A stretch of 64,000 nt of DNA, from positions 1,984,001 to 2,048,000 of the forward strand of contig NC_009633.1 in the NCBI RefSeq assembly GCF_000016985.1, written 5' to 3'. Source of the DNA: Alkaliphilus metalliredigens QYMF (GTDB taxonomy: Bacteria; Bacillota; Clostridia; Peptostreptococcales; Natronincolaceae). A model generated the notes under the pieces. That model was not told where the DNA came from and made no database searches. It saw only the letters and a program-made list of their open reading frames with translations. Shown one piece after another: positions 8,564 to 17,319 of this stretch. How positions within the stretch are numbered: the first letter of the stretch is position 1; each line of letters opens with the position of its first letter. The position numbers and the translations under genes are program-made.

Positions 8564-9754
8564 ATGAAAGGGACCTGTATTCTGTCACCTGCTAGACAAC
8601 TGACTGAAGAGGAGCAATCCCTTGTCTGGCAAAAAACGCCCTCACATATTGGAAGTGAAGCAGAAGAACGTATATATCAAGAAGTAGTAAGAAATTGGAA
8701 CCGCGGTGAAATGAAAATCAGTACAATTTTGCTGGAGGGGGACGCAGGTTCAGGAAAAACCCAGCTTGCTAAAGCCCTATCTGCTGATTTTAACCTGCCT
8801 TATACGAAAGTAACCTGTTTTGCTGATATGGATAAATCCGATGTGCTTGGTTCTATTCTTCCAGTATTACCTGAAAAAGACGATATATCAGGCAAGATTG
8901 AATATCAGTATTATCCGTCAGAAATTGTTCGTGCCTATGAAAATGGATGGCTCTTGGAAATTCAGGAGCCGACGGTTATCCGGGACGCAGCTGTTTTAAT
9001 GGCTCTGAATTCCGCATTAGAACCAGATGGCAGCCTAAACTTACCTACTCGTATCGTACACCGGCATCCGGATTTTATTGTTGTTATTACAACAAACCGT
9101 GGCTACAATGGCTACCGTCCTTTAAATGAAGCTTTGCGTGATCGAGTACAGCATGCCGAAAAACTAGACTTACCACCCAAAGCAGTTATGATGGAACGAG
9201 CCGAAGCTAAGACTGGTTATCATTCTGAAAATGTTCTTTCTCTTTTAGGCGAAACGATTATTTTGATGGATGAAACAGCCCGAGCTAATGCAATCAAAGG
9301 TGTGGCTGGGATGAGATCCTATATCTTTTGGATTGATGCCGTAGCAAGTGGTGCATCAGTAAAAAATACGCTATATCATAAGGTACTCTACAAAATTACC
9401 ACTGACCCACAGGAGCTTGCCATTTTAGAACAGGCACTAGCAAGTCATGGCTTGACAGATAAGCTTGCAGAATTGGATACTGTCTGTCATTCTCATTCAG
9501 ATGGAGAGAATCCAGAAGTGATGGAACTTCATATTTCCGAGAGTGGAGAATACACTGCAGAAGCAGATAAAGCTGATAAAAATGCAATCCGTTTGAGAAA
9601 ATCAGCAGACAGTGAGGGACATTCGGATACCAGCTGTGATAAAAATACTGATGTTTCAAGCAACGATAATGGAGAAGATGGCACTCCATTTTACCATGAG
9701 TCCGATAAATCTGATACAATCGAATTACAAAAAAAAAATTTCGTAAACAGTTGA
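8564..9754 (+). CDS. AAA+ ATPase of the MoxR/CobS type with acidic C-terminal tail
   Basis: A 396-residue ATPase. Walker A is GDAGSGKTQLAK near residue 60, the Walker B region is WLLEIQEPTVI near 130, and TTNRGYNGYRPLNEALRDR contains sensor-1 and arginine-finger-like residues. These ATPases act as chaperone-like remodelers with vWA-domain partners in metal insertion or complex assembly. Residues 310-385 form an acidic Ser/Asp-rich linker usually seen in CobT-type partners. The frame ends just after an A10 tract (9729-9738); a -1 shift there enters the following vWA frame, suggesting one long protein. The ATG has no clear ribosome site. Confidence 0.85.
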   Translation: MKGTCILSPARQLTEEEQSLVWQKTPSHIGSEAEERIYQEVVRNWNRGEMKISTILLEGDAGSGKTQLAKALSADFNLPYTKVTCFADMDKSDVLGSILPVLPEKDDISGKIEYQYYPSEIVRAYENGWLLEIQEPTVIRDAAVLMALNSALEPDGSLNLPTRIVHRHPDFIVVITTNRGYNGYRPLNEALRDRVQHAEKLDLPPKAVMMERAEAKTGYHSENVLSLLGETIILMDETARANAIKGVAGMRSYIFWIDAVASGASVKNTLYHKVLYKITTDPQELAILEQALASHGLTDKLAELDTVCHSHSDGENPEVMELHISESGEYTAEADKADKNAIRLRKSADSEGHSDTSCDKNTDVSSNDNGEDGTPFYHESDKSDTIELQKKNFVNS

Positions 9755-10602
9755 ACACAGAAGCTCGGCAAAGTGTTCAAGGAAGCTTCCATGATGCAAT
9801 CAAGCTAATTGTCCACCGCCCGGAAGCTACCGCTCAAAACAGGGAAGAATATCATAACATGGCTGCTACCTTGTTACCGGTCATTCGGGAACTAGTCCGC
9901 AAAACAAACCCACTTTTAGAGCATGAAGTTTCCTTTGAATTCGCTAAATCTCAGCTTTACGGCACAAAATTCTGTGCAGATCAAGCCACTTCTTTGGATT
10001 TTCGCGTATTTGCCCGTAAACGCCCACCTGGGGAAGAACCCTCTATTGCAGTTGCTCTTAGGATTGATGAATCAGCGTCTATGTCAGCCTTCGGCCGCTT
10101 AGATGCAGCAAAGCAGGCAGCTGTCGCTTTATATGAATTCTGCACTGGATGCGGCATTCCGATAATGGTTTACGGGGATACAGCAGACCGCTCCAAGCTG
10201 GAACAAATGTCTATTTATGCATATGTAGACTTTGAAAGCAAAGACGTAAATGAAAAATATGCGCTGATGAACATTCAGGCTCGCAGCAATAACCGGGATG
10301 GTATGGCATTACGTATTATTTCAGATAGATTGCTTAATGCACCACAAAAAACCAAATTAATAATCAGCATCAGTGACGGACAGCCTAAGGCGATGCCTGA
10401 TTACACAGGTGAAAAAGCAGCTCATGATATGAAAGATACTTTAGAAGAATATCGACGTAAAGGCATCCAGTTCCTTGCTGCAGCTATTGGACAGGATAAA
10501 GAGGCGATTCGTGAACTTTACGGAGCTGAAAATACATTGGATATAACTGATTTGAAGCAGCTCGCAGCAAGGTTAGTACAAATAATCGCAAGGTTTCTGT
10601 GA
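9751..10602 (+). CDS. vWA-domain protein (CobT-like partner of the AAA+ ATPase)
   Basis: A 283-residue frame. The C-terminal 180 residues are a von Willebrand A domain with the MIDAS motif DESASMS (about residue 110) and the later ISISDGQPKAMPD segment. The N-terminal 100 residues (EEYHNMAATLLPVIRELVR) match the pre-vWA helices of CobT-like proteins. It would bind a divalent metal and partner the ATPase. The TTG at 9751 has no Shine-Dalgarno site and overlaps the previous stop. With one extra A in the A10 tract the two frames read as a single AAA+-linker-vWA polypeptide of about 675 residues. Confidence 0.85.
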   Translation: MNTEARQSVQGSFHDAIKLIVHRPEATAQNREEYHNMAATLLPVIRELVRKTNPLLEHEVSFEFAKSQLYGTKFCADQATSLDFRVFARKRPPGEEPSIAVALRIDESASMSAFGRLDAAKQAAVALYEFCTGCGIPIMVYGDTADRSKLEQMSIYAYVDFESKDVNEKYALMNIQARSNNRDGMALRIISDRLLNAPQKTKLIISISDGQPKAMPDYTGEKAAHDMKDTLEEYRRKGIQFLAAAIGQDKEAIRELYGAENTLDITDLKQLAARLVQIIARFL

Positions 10603-10636
10603 GTATGTTATACTAAGCGGAAATGGAGGTGGAGAC

Positions 10637-11230
10637 ATGGATTGTGTGAAAATAGGTAAATTGATTGCCAAACTGCGAAAGGAAAAAAAGCTTACACAGA
10701 AAAATATTGCAGATGCCTTGGGTATTCAAAATAAGACAGTTTCTAAATGGGAATGTGGTTTAGGGTGTCCTGATCTGTCGCTATGGCCGGAACTCTCTGC
10801 TATTTTTGACATTGATATAAAACAGATGATGGAGGGTGAAATTACTCCCAATAAGCCAGATGGAGGTAACATTGACAAGATACGTTTTTATGTCTGTCCC
10901 TCCTGCGGAAATATTTTGTTTAGTACAGGAAGTGCCTCTATCTTCTGTTGCGGAAGAAAATTAGAACGTATTTTGCCTACGGATACAAATAATGCACCAA
11001 AAATCACAGTTGAAGAAATAGAGACTGATTACTTTGTCACCTTTGACCATCCAATGACCAAAGAACATTATATTTCTTTTGTGGCTTATGTTAAAAGCGA
11101 TAAAGTATTTTTTTATCGCTTGTACCCAGAACAAAGTCCAACATGTAGGTTTCCTATAATCACTGGTGGTAAGCTCTATGTATATTGTATTAAACATGGT
11201 TTATTAGTGTATTCAAATAATCTATTCTGA
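10637..11230 (+). CDS. XRE-family regulator with C-terminal zinc-ribbon domain
   Basis: A 197-residue protein with ATG 10637 after AATGGAGGTGG. Residues 5-60 form an XRE helix-turn-helix (LTQKNIADALGIQNKTVSKWE). Residues 82-100 carry CPSC and a later Cys pair (FCCG), a desulfoferrodoxin-like zinc ribbon; a beta-rich domain follows. Members of this fused family are common in Clostridia as stand-alone regulators of unknown signal. It lies 34 bases after the vWA gene and may be co-transcribed. Confidence 0.82.
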   Translation: MDCVKIGKLIAKLRKEKKLTQKNIADALGIQNKTVSKWECGLGCPDLSLWPELSAIFDIDIKQMMEGEITPNKPDGGNIDKIRFYVCPSCGNILFSTGSASIFCCGRKLERILPTDTNNAPKITVEEIETDYFVTFDHPMTKEHYISFVAYVKSDKVFFYRLYPEQSPTCRFPIITGGKLYVYCIKHGLLVYSNNLF

Positions 11231-11397
11231 TGTCCAAAACAGGGCTCAGAATTAACAAAACCGGTGTATATGAGAATTACGCTATGGACGATTTTTATAT
11301 GCAAATTGAATAAAATAAGATACTGATAAATACAAGAAAGGTTATTTTAAGCAGAGCTAGAGATTACAGTAAAATAATGTAATTTTAAAGTGGCTCA

Positions 11398-11426
11398 TTG
11401 ACATGAAATAGTTGCAATGCTATAAT
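11398..11426 (+). promoter_or_regulatory. Consensus sigma-A promoter
   Basis: TTGACA (11398-11403), a 17-base spacer and TATAAT (11421-11426), identical to consensus. It drives the leader upstream of the Vat-type gene. Confidence 0.85.
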
Positions 11427-11690
11427 CTAGTTAAAATTATTCGGAGGTGATTAGCTAAAATGATCAAATAATCTTATCCATTATAAAAACAATTAAAGTA
11501 GTCTTGGTAAAGTCAGAGCATCTTGAGTGATTCATACATGAGATGTTTAATGGAATACCATAAACTGCTGCAAAAGTTTTGGATAGGATTATGATAGTGT
11601 CGTTTTAGTTATATTCATTAAGAAATGACTAGTTGTTTTTGTTTAAAACAGCTTTCTTTGTGATAAGCCTAATAACATTGTGATACTTAT

Positions 11691-11734
11691 AAACCTTCCA
11701 AAGCTTTTGAGCTCGGAAGGTTTTGTTGTTTTTT
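11691..11734 (+). terminator. Terminator or attenuator upstream of the acetyltransferase
   Basis: AAACCTTCC (11691-11699) pairs with GGAAGGTTT (11715-11723), extended inside by AAGCT/AGCT, and is followed by a T-rich tail. It lies between the strong promoter at 11398 and the gene at 11887, so it should cut transcription unless antitermination occurs. Confidence 0.75.
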
Positions 11735-11886
11735 ATTTTGATTGTACTCGGGCAAGACGGTGGGATTTGGTTTGCTGAGGAATCGAATAAGATAGGTCAA
11801 TTAATTTACTAGAGATAATTTTCCTTTCAAATAAGAATATGAACAGCATTTAAAAGTGGATAAAATGATAGGAAGGAGTAAACTTT

Positions 11887-12519
11887 ATGACTGGACCAGA
11901 TAAGAAAAAGTTATATCCAAATGAAAATTTGAAAACAGTTTGCTTTATCAACAACTTACCTAAAAGATCGAATGTTGAGATTGGAGATTACACTTATTAT
12001 AGTGATAATAAAAAATCTCCTGAGAGATTTTACGATAATATAGAGCATCATTATGAATTTCTAGGAGATAAACTGATAATAGGAAAATTCTGCGCTATTG
12101 CAGAGGGGATAAGGTTCATTATGAATGGAGCGAACCACAGAATGGATGGCATAACAACCTATCCCTTTAATATTTTTGCTGGTGGTTGGGAAAAAGTCAC
12201 GCCAACAGTAGAAGACTTACCCTTTAAAGGTGATACAGTGATTGGCAATGATGTATGGATCGGCCAAAATGTTACGATTATGCCGGGGGTTCATGTGGGA
12301 GACGGTGCTATCATTGCTGCAAACTCAACAGTAGTAAAAAATGTTGAACCTTATACAATTTATGGTGGGAACCCAGCTAAACTTATTAAGAAGCGTTTTA
12401 GTGATGAAAAGATAGCATTTTTGTTAAAACTACAATGGTGGAATTGGGATGAAGGTAAAGTTTTTGATAATCTTGAAATGTTAGTATCAGGAGATGGACT
12501 GGATCAATTAATGGGATAA
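11887..12519 (+). CDS. Xenobiotic (streptogramin A / chloramphenicol-type) acetyltransferase
   Basis: A 210-residue left-handed beta-helix acetyltransferase of the Vat/CatB type. It has the family start (PNENLKTVCFINN), the active-site His loop (IMNGANHRMDG), hexapeptide repeats (VIGNDVWIGQNVTIMPGVHV) and the tail (YTIYGGNPAKLIKKRF). Such enzymes transfer acetyl from acetyl-CoA to a hydroxyl of streptogramin A or chloramphenicol in the cytosol; which drug is not decidable here. ATG 11887 follows GGAAGGAG. It has its own leader and terminator and opens a run of four ribosome-drug resistance-type genes. Confidence 0.87.
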   Translation: MTGPDKKKLYPNENLKTVCFINNLPKRSNVEIGDYTYYSDNKKSPERFYDNIEHHYEFLGDKLIIGKFCAIAEGIRFIMNGANHRMDGITTYPFNIFAGGWEKVTPTVEDLPFKGDTVIGNDVWIGQNVTIMPGVHVGDGAIIAANSTVVKNVEPYTIYGGNPAKLIKKRFSDEKIAFLLKLQWWNWDEGKVFDNLEMLVSGDGLDQLMG

Positions 12520-12641
12520 GATTGGTAATAATTAGATGTACTTCTTATGCAAGGTTATTCAAAGGTAGCAAAGCTGCAATTGGAAGAAAACGGATGCTGA
12601 GGAAGTAGTGTCAATAGAACAGAATTAGCATGCTTTAAATG

Positions 12642-12675
12642 TTCCCTCAAACTAATATGTTTGAGGGAATTTTTT
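12642..12675 (+). terminator. Terminator after the acetyltransferase gene
   Basis: A perfect 11-bp stem (TTCCCTCAAAC, 12642-12652; GTTTGAGGGAA, 12659-12669), a 6-base loop and six T residues. Confidence 0.88.
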
Positions 12676-12740
12676 ATTGGGGCGTACTTTTAGGCAGAAA
12701 TAAACAAATACAAGAAAAAGTAAGGGGACGGAAGTTATGT

Positions 12741-12769
12741 TTGCAAAAGTCAAATATATATGTTACTAT
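12741..12769 (+). promoter_or_regulatory. Promoter of the ABC-F leader
   Basis: TTGCAA (12741-12746), a 17-base spacer and TACTAT (12764-12769), 37 bases before the leader peptide start. It begins a leader of more than 600 bases ahead of the ABC-F gene. Confidence 0.6.
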
Positions 12770-12805
12770 ATTAATGATTTAAAATGAATGGAGGATTGCT
12801 TAAAA

Positions 12806-12847
12806 ATGTGTGGAATGTTTAGAACTCGATTTCATAACTTTATGTAA
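12806..12847 (+). CDS. 13-residue leader peptide of the ABC-F gene
   Basis: An ATG after AATGGAGG encodes MCGMFRTRFHNFM and stops at 12845-12847. Short arginine- and aromatic-containing leader peptides upstream of terminators are the known control device for ABC-F resistance genes: a drug-stalled ribosome on the leader favours an antiterminated RNA fold. Here two terminators (12956 and 13267) follow before the ABC-F start at 13432. Confidence 0.65.
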   Translation: MCGMFRTRFHNFM

Positions 12848-12955
12848 CTAATTGAATAGTGCTTAAAGGATCTACCTTTGTGTAGAGTAATCGGGATTAG
12901 TCTGCCTATTTTTAAGAAAACCTTATTAACGGGAAATAAATGCATATAAGACGTT

Positions 12956-12985
12956 AAAAAGGAGGGATAAATCTACCCTCTTTTT
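12956..12985 (+). terminator. First attenuator-type terminator in the ABC-F leader
   Basis: AAAAAGGAGGG (12956-12966) pairs with CCCTCTTTTT (12976-12985) with one bulged G. It lies about 110 bases after the leader peptide. Confidence 0.7.
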
Positions 12986-13266
12986 GTATGCCTAAAAATA
13001 GAATTAAGATCAATAAGAAAAATCACCATTATAATAGCAGTAGGGCTAAAACTATGACTATTTTTGTAGGTTTGTTTAGCTGCAGATTTTTAAGTTTTAG
13101 CAAGTATGTATCTGTATAATGAATAATGGTACATGTTTTTTTGCTTATTGAAAAATTCTATTGAAAAGTTTTCTTGAAATGACCATATATTTAATGTGTA
13201 AGAACAACTTGTTTCTATAATGAAATACAAGGTGTTTCTATTTTGTTATGCATTATTCCTTTACTC

Positions 13267-13296
13267 AAAGCATAGGTAGCCAACCTGTGCTTTTTT
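13267..13296 (+). terminator. Second attenuator-type terminator in the ABC-F leader
   Basis: AAAGCATAGGT (13267-13277) pairs with ACCTGTGCTTT (13283-13293, one wobble), loop AGCCA, then T residues. It ends about 135 bases before the ABC-F start codon. Confidence 0.75.
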
Positions 13297-13431
13297 AATT
13301 GGATAAAAAAAGAAAATATGAAAGAGGAGGAACACATATGTATTATATTTTCATATAATCCTTACTGTTGAAATTACAGGACTTTCTCTGCGAAAAGATA
13401 AATGAAAGCCATGGGATCAGGAGGAATAAAA

Positions 13432-14895
13432 ATGACATTATTAATAAAAGCAAAAGACATTTGTGTAGAATATTTAGGACGTGATATTTTAGAGATTGAT
13501 GAATTAGAATTATATAGTTATGACAGAATTGGTTTAGTAGGAGCAAATGGAGCAGGAAAAAGTACATTACTCAAAGTGCTTTTAGGAGAATTAACACCCT
13601 CAGGAAGTAAAATCAAACGCTTAGGAAAATTTGCCTATATTTCCCAATTGGATGAAGCAACTTTGCAGAAGCCCAAGGATTTTGCATTGATGGGTAAAAT
13701 GGGTGTTGATGAATTAGATGTAGAGAAAATGAGTGGAGGTGAAGAAACAAGACTTAAAATAGCTCAGGCCCTTTCGGAACAAGTCCATGGTATTTTTGCA
13801 GATGAACCTACCAGTCATTTAGACCGTGAAGGAATTGATTTTTTAATTGGACAGTTAAAGTATTTTCCAGGTACATTGCTAGTGATTAGCCATGACCGTT
13901 ATTTTTTAGATGAGGTAGTCGATAAGATATGGGAGCTGAAAGATGGAAAGATTACGGAGTATTGGGGGAACTATTCCGATTATCTTCATCAAAAAGAGGA
14001 AGAACGTAAGGTTCAGGCTACAAAGCACGAAAAATTTGTTGCGGAACGTGAACGATTAGAGAAGTCTGCTGAGGAGAAGCGAAAGCAGGCACAAAAAATA
14101 GTTCGGAAAGCCAAAGGTGCTGCTAGAAAAAACAGTTCTGAAAGTGGTGGACGTCTGGGACATCAGAAAACTATTGGAAGTAAGCAAAAGAAGATGCACA
14201 ATGCCGCTAAATCAATTGAACATAAGATTGAAGCCCTTGGAGATGTGGAAGCGCCGGAAAATAGTCAAAGGATTTATTTTCGTCAGAGTGCAGCACTGGA
14301 ACTTCATAATCCCTATCCGATTATTGTAACTGAAATGACGAAACGATTTGGTGATAAAGTGTTATTTGAAGATGCTTCTTTTAATATTCCACTTGGGGCT
14401 AAAGTAGCGTTAACTGGTGGCAATGGAACAGGAAAAACAACCTTAATTAAAATGATTTTAAACCGTGAAGAGGGCATTGATATTTCCCCTAAGGCTGAAA
14501 TCGGATACTTTGCTCAAAATGCTTATAAGTATAATCTTAATCAAAATGTAATGGAATTTATGCAGGAGAGCTGCGATTATAACGTATCTGAAATTCGCTC
14601 AGTGTTGGCGTCAATGGGCTTTAAACAGAATGATATCAGCAAAAAAATAGCTGTTCTAAGCGGAGGTGAAATGATTAAATTGAAGCTAGCTCAACTGTTA
14701 CTAGGTAAGTATAATATTTTACTAATGGACGAACCAGGCAACTATTTGGATCTAATGAGCCTAGAGTCTTTAGAGATGTTGATGAAAAAATATGCTGGTA
14801 CAATTATATTTATCAGCCATGATAAAAGGCTAGTTGATAATGTTGCTAATGTGGTTTATGAAATTAAGGATCAAGAAATTGTGCAAATAAAATAG
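13432..14895 (+). CDS. ABC-F ribosomal protection protein (Vga/CplR-like)
   Basis: A 487-residue protein with two ABC domains and no membrane segments. Walker A motifs are GANGAGKST (about residue 40) and GGNGTGKTT (about 330); signature motifs are [10 protein letters not shown] and [10 protein letters not shown]; Walker B regions are [10 protein letters not shown] and [12 protein letters not shown] charged linker of about 90 residues (roughly 190-280) is the antibiotic-resistance-domain type that reaches toward the peptidyl transferase centre. Known relatives protect ribosomes from lincosamides, streptogramin A and pleuromutilins. ATG 13432 follows AGGAGGAAT and is preferred over ATG 13402. 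The leader peptide and terminators upstream suggest drug-induced attenuation; MFS and Mph-like genes follow. Confidence 0.9.
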   Translation: MTLLIKAKDICVEYLGRDILEIDELELYSYDRIGLVGANGAGKSTLLKVLLGELTPSGSKIKRLGKFAYISQLDEATLQKPKDFALMGKMGVDELDVEKMSGGEETRLKIAQALSEQVHGIFADEPTSHLDREGIDFLIGQLKYFPGTLLVISHDRYFLDEVVDKIWELKDGKITEYWGNYSDYLHQKEEERKVQATKHEKFVAERERLEKSAEEKRKQAQKIVRKAKGAARKNSSESGGRLGHQKTIGSKQKKMHNAAKSIEHKIEALGDVEAPENSQRIYFRQSAALELHNPYPIIVTEMTKRFGDKVLFEDASFNIPLGAKVALTGGNGTGKTTLIKMILNREEGIDISPKAEIGYFAQNAYKYNLNQNVMEFMQESCDYNVSEIRSVLASMGFKQNDISKKIAVLSGGEMIKLKLAQLLLGKYNILLMDEPGNYLDLMSLESLEMLMKKYAGTIIFISHDKRLVDNVANVVYEIKDQEIVQIK

Positions 14896-14935
14896 CAAGT
14901 GGGGACCTTTTAGTCTTTAAGACAGGAGTGAAGAT

Positions 14936-16210
14936 ATGAATATAAAAAAGAAAAAGAAAATCTTAAATACTAATTTTGTGTTGTTTCTACTTGGTAGAAT
15001 GATATCAGATTTAGGCAATAGTGTACAAATGATGATTATGCCACTATATATTATAGACATTGGAGGCTCAGCTGCTACAATTGGACTATTTGCCTTCTTG
15101 TCACTGCTACCAGCCCTGATTATCTATCCCTTTGCAGGAGTCATTGGAGATAGAATGAATAGAAAAAAGATTATGGTAGTAACGGATTTGATTAGTGCAG
15201 GTGTCATATTAGCTTTGGGATTTATCTCATATTGGGGATTCATGAATATTTCTTTATTATTAATAGTTCAGGCAGTGATTTCCTTATTGAACGGTTTGTT
15301 TGAACCAGCTACAAGGGGAATGCTACCCCAACTTGTTGATAAAGAAGAGCTGACACAAAGTAACTCTACTGTTGCATCTATGAGGAGTATATCGATTATG
15401 CTAGGACCAGTGATTGGCACTGTTTTATACGCTAATTTCGGGATTACGATGGTTTTTTTGATTAATGGGATTTCATTTCTCTTGTCAGGAGCAAGTGAGA
15501 TGATGATTCGGTATGTCCATGTAAAACGACAAAGAACAGAGGGAATGAAGGGCATTATCAAGGATTTACTGGAGGGCATTCAATTCATTATGAAAAACAA
15601 GATTATTCGTAATATGTGTTATTTCTTTTTAGTCATCTACTTTGTCGCACAACCGATTTTTAGTGTTATTCTACCATTATTTTTTAAGACTAATTTACAA
15701 TATTCTGATACTCAATATGGGTATTTACAAACAGTCATTATATTAGGTGCGCTACTAGGGAGTGTGGTAATAGGAGTTTTGTTTGGAAAAGAGGAGCAAG
15801 TAACAAAGCCTTTTACAATTGGTTGTGGTTTGCTTTTAGGAACAATGTTAATATTTTCTATTTTGCTTTTCCCCAAAAGTTTAGCTGTGTTGGGAAATGG
15901 TACAATAGGATACTTGGCTTTATTGGCAGGAGTGCTAGGCCTTTTTAGTTTTGCCAACATATTTATATCTGTTCCTGTACAAACTTATATACAGAGAGAA
16001 ACGCCAAACGAATATATGTCTAGGGTATTTTCTTTAGTCAGCATGATTTCTAGAGGGGGCATGCCCCTTGGGGCATTAGTATATGGAATTGTTCTTGAAT
16101 GGGTTGAAATGCATTGGACAGTATTGGTGGCTACCTTATTGATGATGATGATTTGTATTGTATTCATATCTTTGTTAATAAAGGATTATAAAATACAAGA
16201 ACCATATTAA
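14936..16210 (+). CDS. MFS drug exporter, Mef-like
   Basis: A 424-residue major facilitator with about 12 membrane spans, starting at ATG 14936 after ACAGGAGTG. The early loop IGDRMNRKKIMV matches motif A of MFS drug/proton antiporters. The DHA3 macrolide-efflux type is suggested by the segment ISLLNGLFEPATRGMLPQLV. It lies 40 bases after the ABC-F gene and before the Mph-like gene, consistent with joint expression. Part of a second, decayed copy of a similar gene is at 28,242-28,340. Confidence 0.88.
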   Translation: MNIKKKKKILNTNFVLFLLGRMISDLGNSVQMMIMPLYIIDIGGSAATIGLFAFLSLLPALIIYPFAGVIGDRMNRKKIMVVTDLISAGVILALGFISYWGFMNISLLLIVQAVISLLNGLFEPATRGMLPQLVDKEELTQSNSTVASMRSISIMLGPVIGTVLYANFGITMVFLINGISFLLSGASEMMIRYVHVKRQRTEGMKGIIKDLLEGIQFIMKNKIIRNMCYFFLVIYFVAQPIFSVILPLFFKTNLQYSDTQYGYLQTVIILGALLGSVVIGVLFGKEEQVTKPFTIGCGLLLGTMLIFSILLFPKSLAVLGNGTIGYLALLAGVLGLFSFANIFISVPVQTYIQRETPNEYMSRVFSLVSMISRGGMPLGALVYGIVLEWVEMHWTVLVATLLMMMICIVFISLLIKDYKIQEPY

Positions 16211-16285
16211 GTTTAAAGAAATAGCGATGGCGGTTATTCCGCCTTGAAATGACAACAATTAAATGATGATTTGGAGGAAATGAAA

Positions 16286-17182
16286 ATGAATACACTTAAA
16301 ATTAAACAATTAGCAAATAATAAAGGACTGGATATCTTAGAAGATACGATTAAAATTAATGAGTCTGGTGTTGATTTTCGAGTAGCACACGTCAAGGTTC
16401 AAAACGGCGATAAATGGATACTAAGGATTCCACGTAGACCAGAGTCTATGAGACATGCCCTACAAGAGAAAAAAGCGCTAGATATCATTAATAATTATGC
16501 AAGCTTTCAAGTTCCCGATTGGTCTATCTGCTCAGAAGACTTAATTGCCTATAAGCAGCTAAGTGGTGTTCCTGCCGCTACGATTGACGTTGAAAAACAA
16601 GGCTATGTATGGAGTTTTGATGAAACCAATGTACCATCCGAATACGATTACTCATTAGGAAAAGCGCTAGCAAATCTACACTCATTACCTCAACAAGAAT
16701 TCAAAAATATCGGTATTGAAATTCTTGGTGCTAGTGAGTTAAGAGCCTCCATGAAACAGCGAATGAAACGTGTGAAAGAAAAATACCATGTCAACCAAAA
16801 CTTATGGGACCGCTGGCAAGCATGGTTAGCTGAAGATTCTCTTTGGCCATCTCATGTAGGGGTAAAACATGGAGACCTACACCCAGGCCATATTCTTATT
16901 GATAAGAACAATTATGTTACGGGTTTAATTGATTGGACGGAAGTAGGGATAGCTGATGTGTCTGCAGATTTCATGTCCCATCATCTACTCTTTGGTAAAG
17001 ATGGACTAAAAAAGTTAATAGACGCTTATGATAATGCCGGAGGGAAAACTTGGTCAAAAATGGCTGAGCATATTGTTGAACTTCTAACAACAAGTGGTAT
17101 CACTGTTGCCGAATACGCTCAAGCGTCAGGTATGAAAGACATGCATGAGACAGCTTCGTACATGCTTGCAAGTGAAGGTTAA
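16286..17182 (+). CDS. Macrolide 2'-phosphotransferase-like kinase
   Basis: A 298-residue APH-fold kinase with ATG 16286 after GGAGG at seven bases. The nucleotide-binding N-lobe has WILRIPRRPE; the catalytic loop is VKHGDLHPGHILIDKNN with the conserved Asp and Asn/His positions; the metal-binding segment is GLIDWTEVGIAD. Length and the HGDLHPGHILID motif match the Mph family, which phosphorylates the 2'-hydroxyl of macrolide desosamine using GTP. It ends the ABC-F/MFS/Mph run and is followed by a perfect hairpin. Confidence 0.87.
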   Translation: MNTLKIKQLANNKGLDILEDTIKINESGVDFRVAHVKVQNGDKWILRIPRRPESMRHALQEKKALDIINNYASFQVPDWSICSEDLIAYKQLSGVPAATIDVEKQGYVWSFDETNVPSEYDYSLGKALANLHSLPQQEFKNIGIEILGASELRASMKQRMKRVKEKYHVNQNLWDRWQAWLAEDSLWPSHVGVKHGDLHPGHILIDKNNYVTGLIDWTEVGIADVSADFMSHHLLFGKDGLKKLIDAYDNAGGKTWSKMAEHIVELLTTSGITVAEYAQASGMKDMHETASYMLASEG

Positions 17183-17188
17183 TTAATG

Positions 17189-17223
17189 TGACTAGTCGTT
17201 AAGCTAGACTTAACGACTAGTCA
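17189..17223 (+). terminator. Perfect 15-bp inverted repeat ending the resistance island
   Basis: TGACTAGTCGTTAAG and its exact complement flank a 5-base loop, starting six bases after the kinase stop. The T run is poor, so it may act as a weak terminator, an mRNA 3' stabiliser or an element end. Confidence 0.65.
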
Positions 17224-17319
17224 GCTTTATAAAATAAAGAGAAGTGAAAGTAAAAGTCCAGAATTCAGGGTTTTTATTTCATATATTTACAAGTATTTTC
17301 ACACCTTCAAAATTACTTA

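Larger units (their letters stand above)
11231..11886. other. Regulatory leader region upstream of the acetyltransferase
   Basis: 656 bases. A 27-codon frame starting at 11230 overlaps the stop of the XRE gene but looks like a remnant. A near-perfect promoter (11398-11426) is followed at 11443 by GGAGGTGAT and an ATG with only three codons. A long hairpin terminator lies at 11691-11734, 150 bases before the acetyltransferase. The layout fits an attenuated leader or a separate RNA of about 300 bases. Confidence 0.5.

Noticed and set aside
8530-8580. Small palindromic repeat (GAACCGTCCCTGTGATACCTGTG...GGGAC)
   Set aside because: It recalls REP-like repeats of Clostridia, but only one partial copy is visible here, so no element is called.
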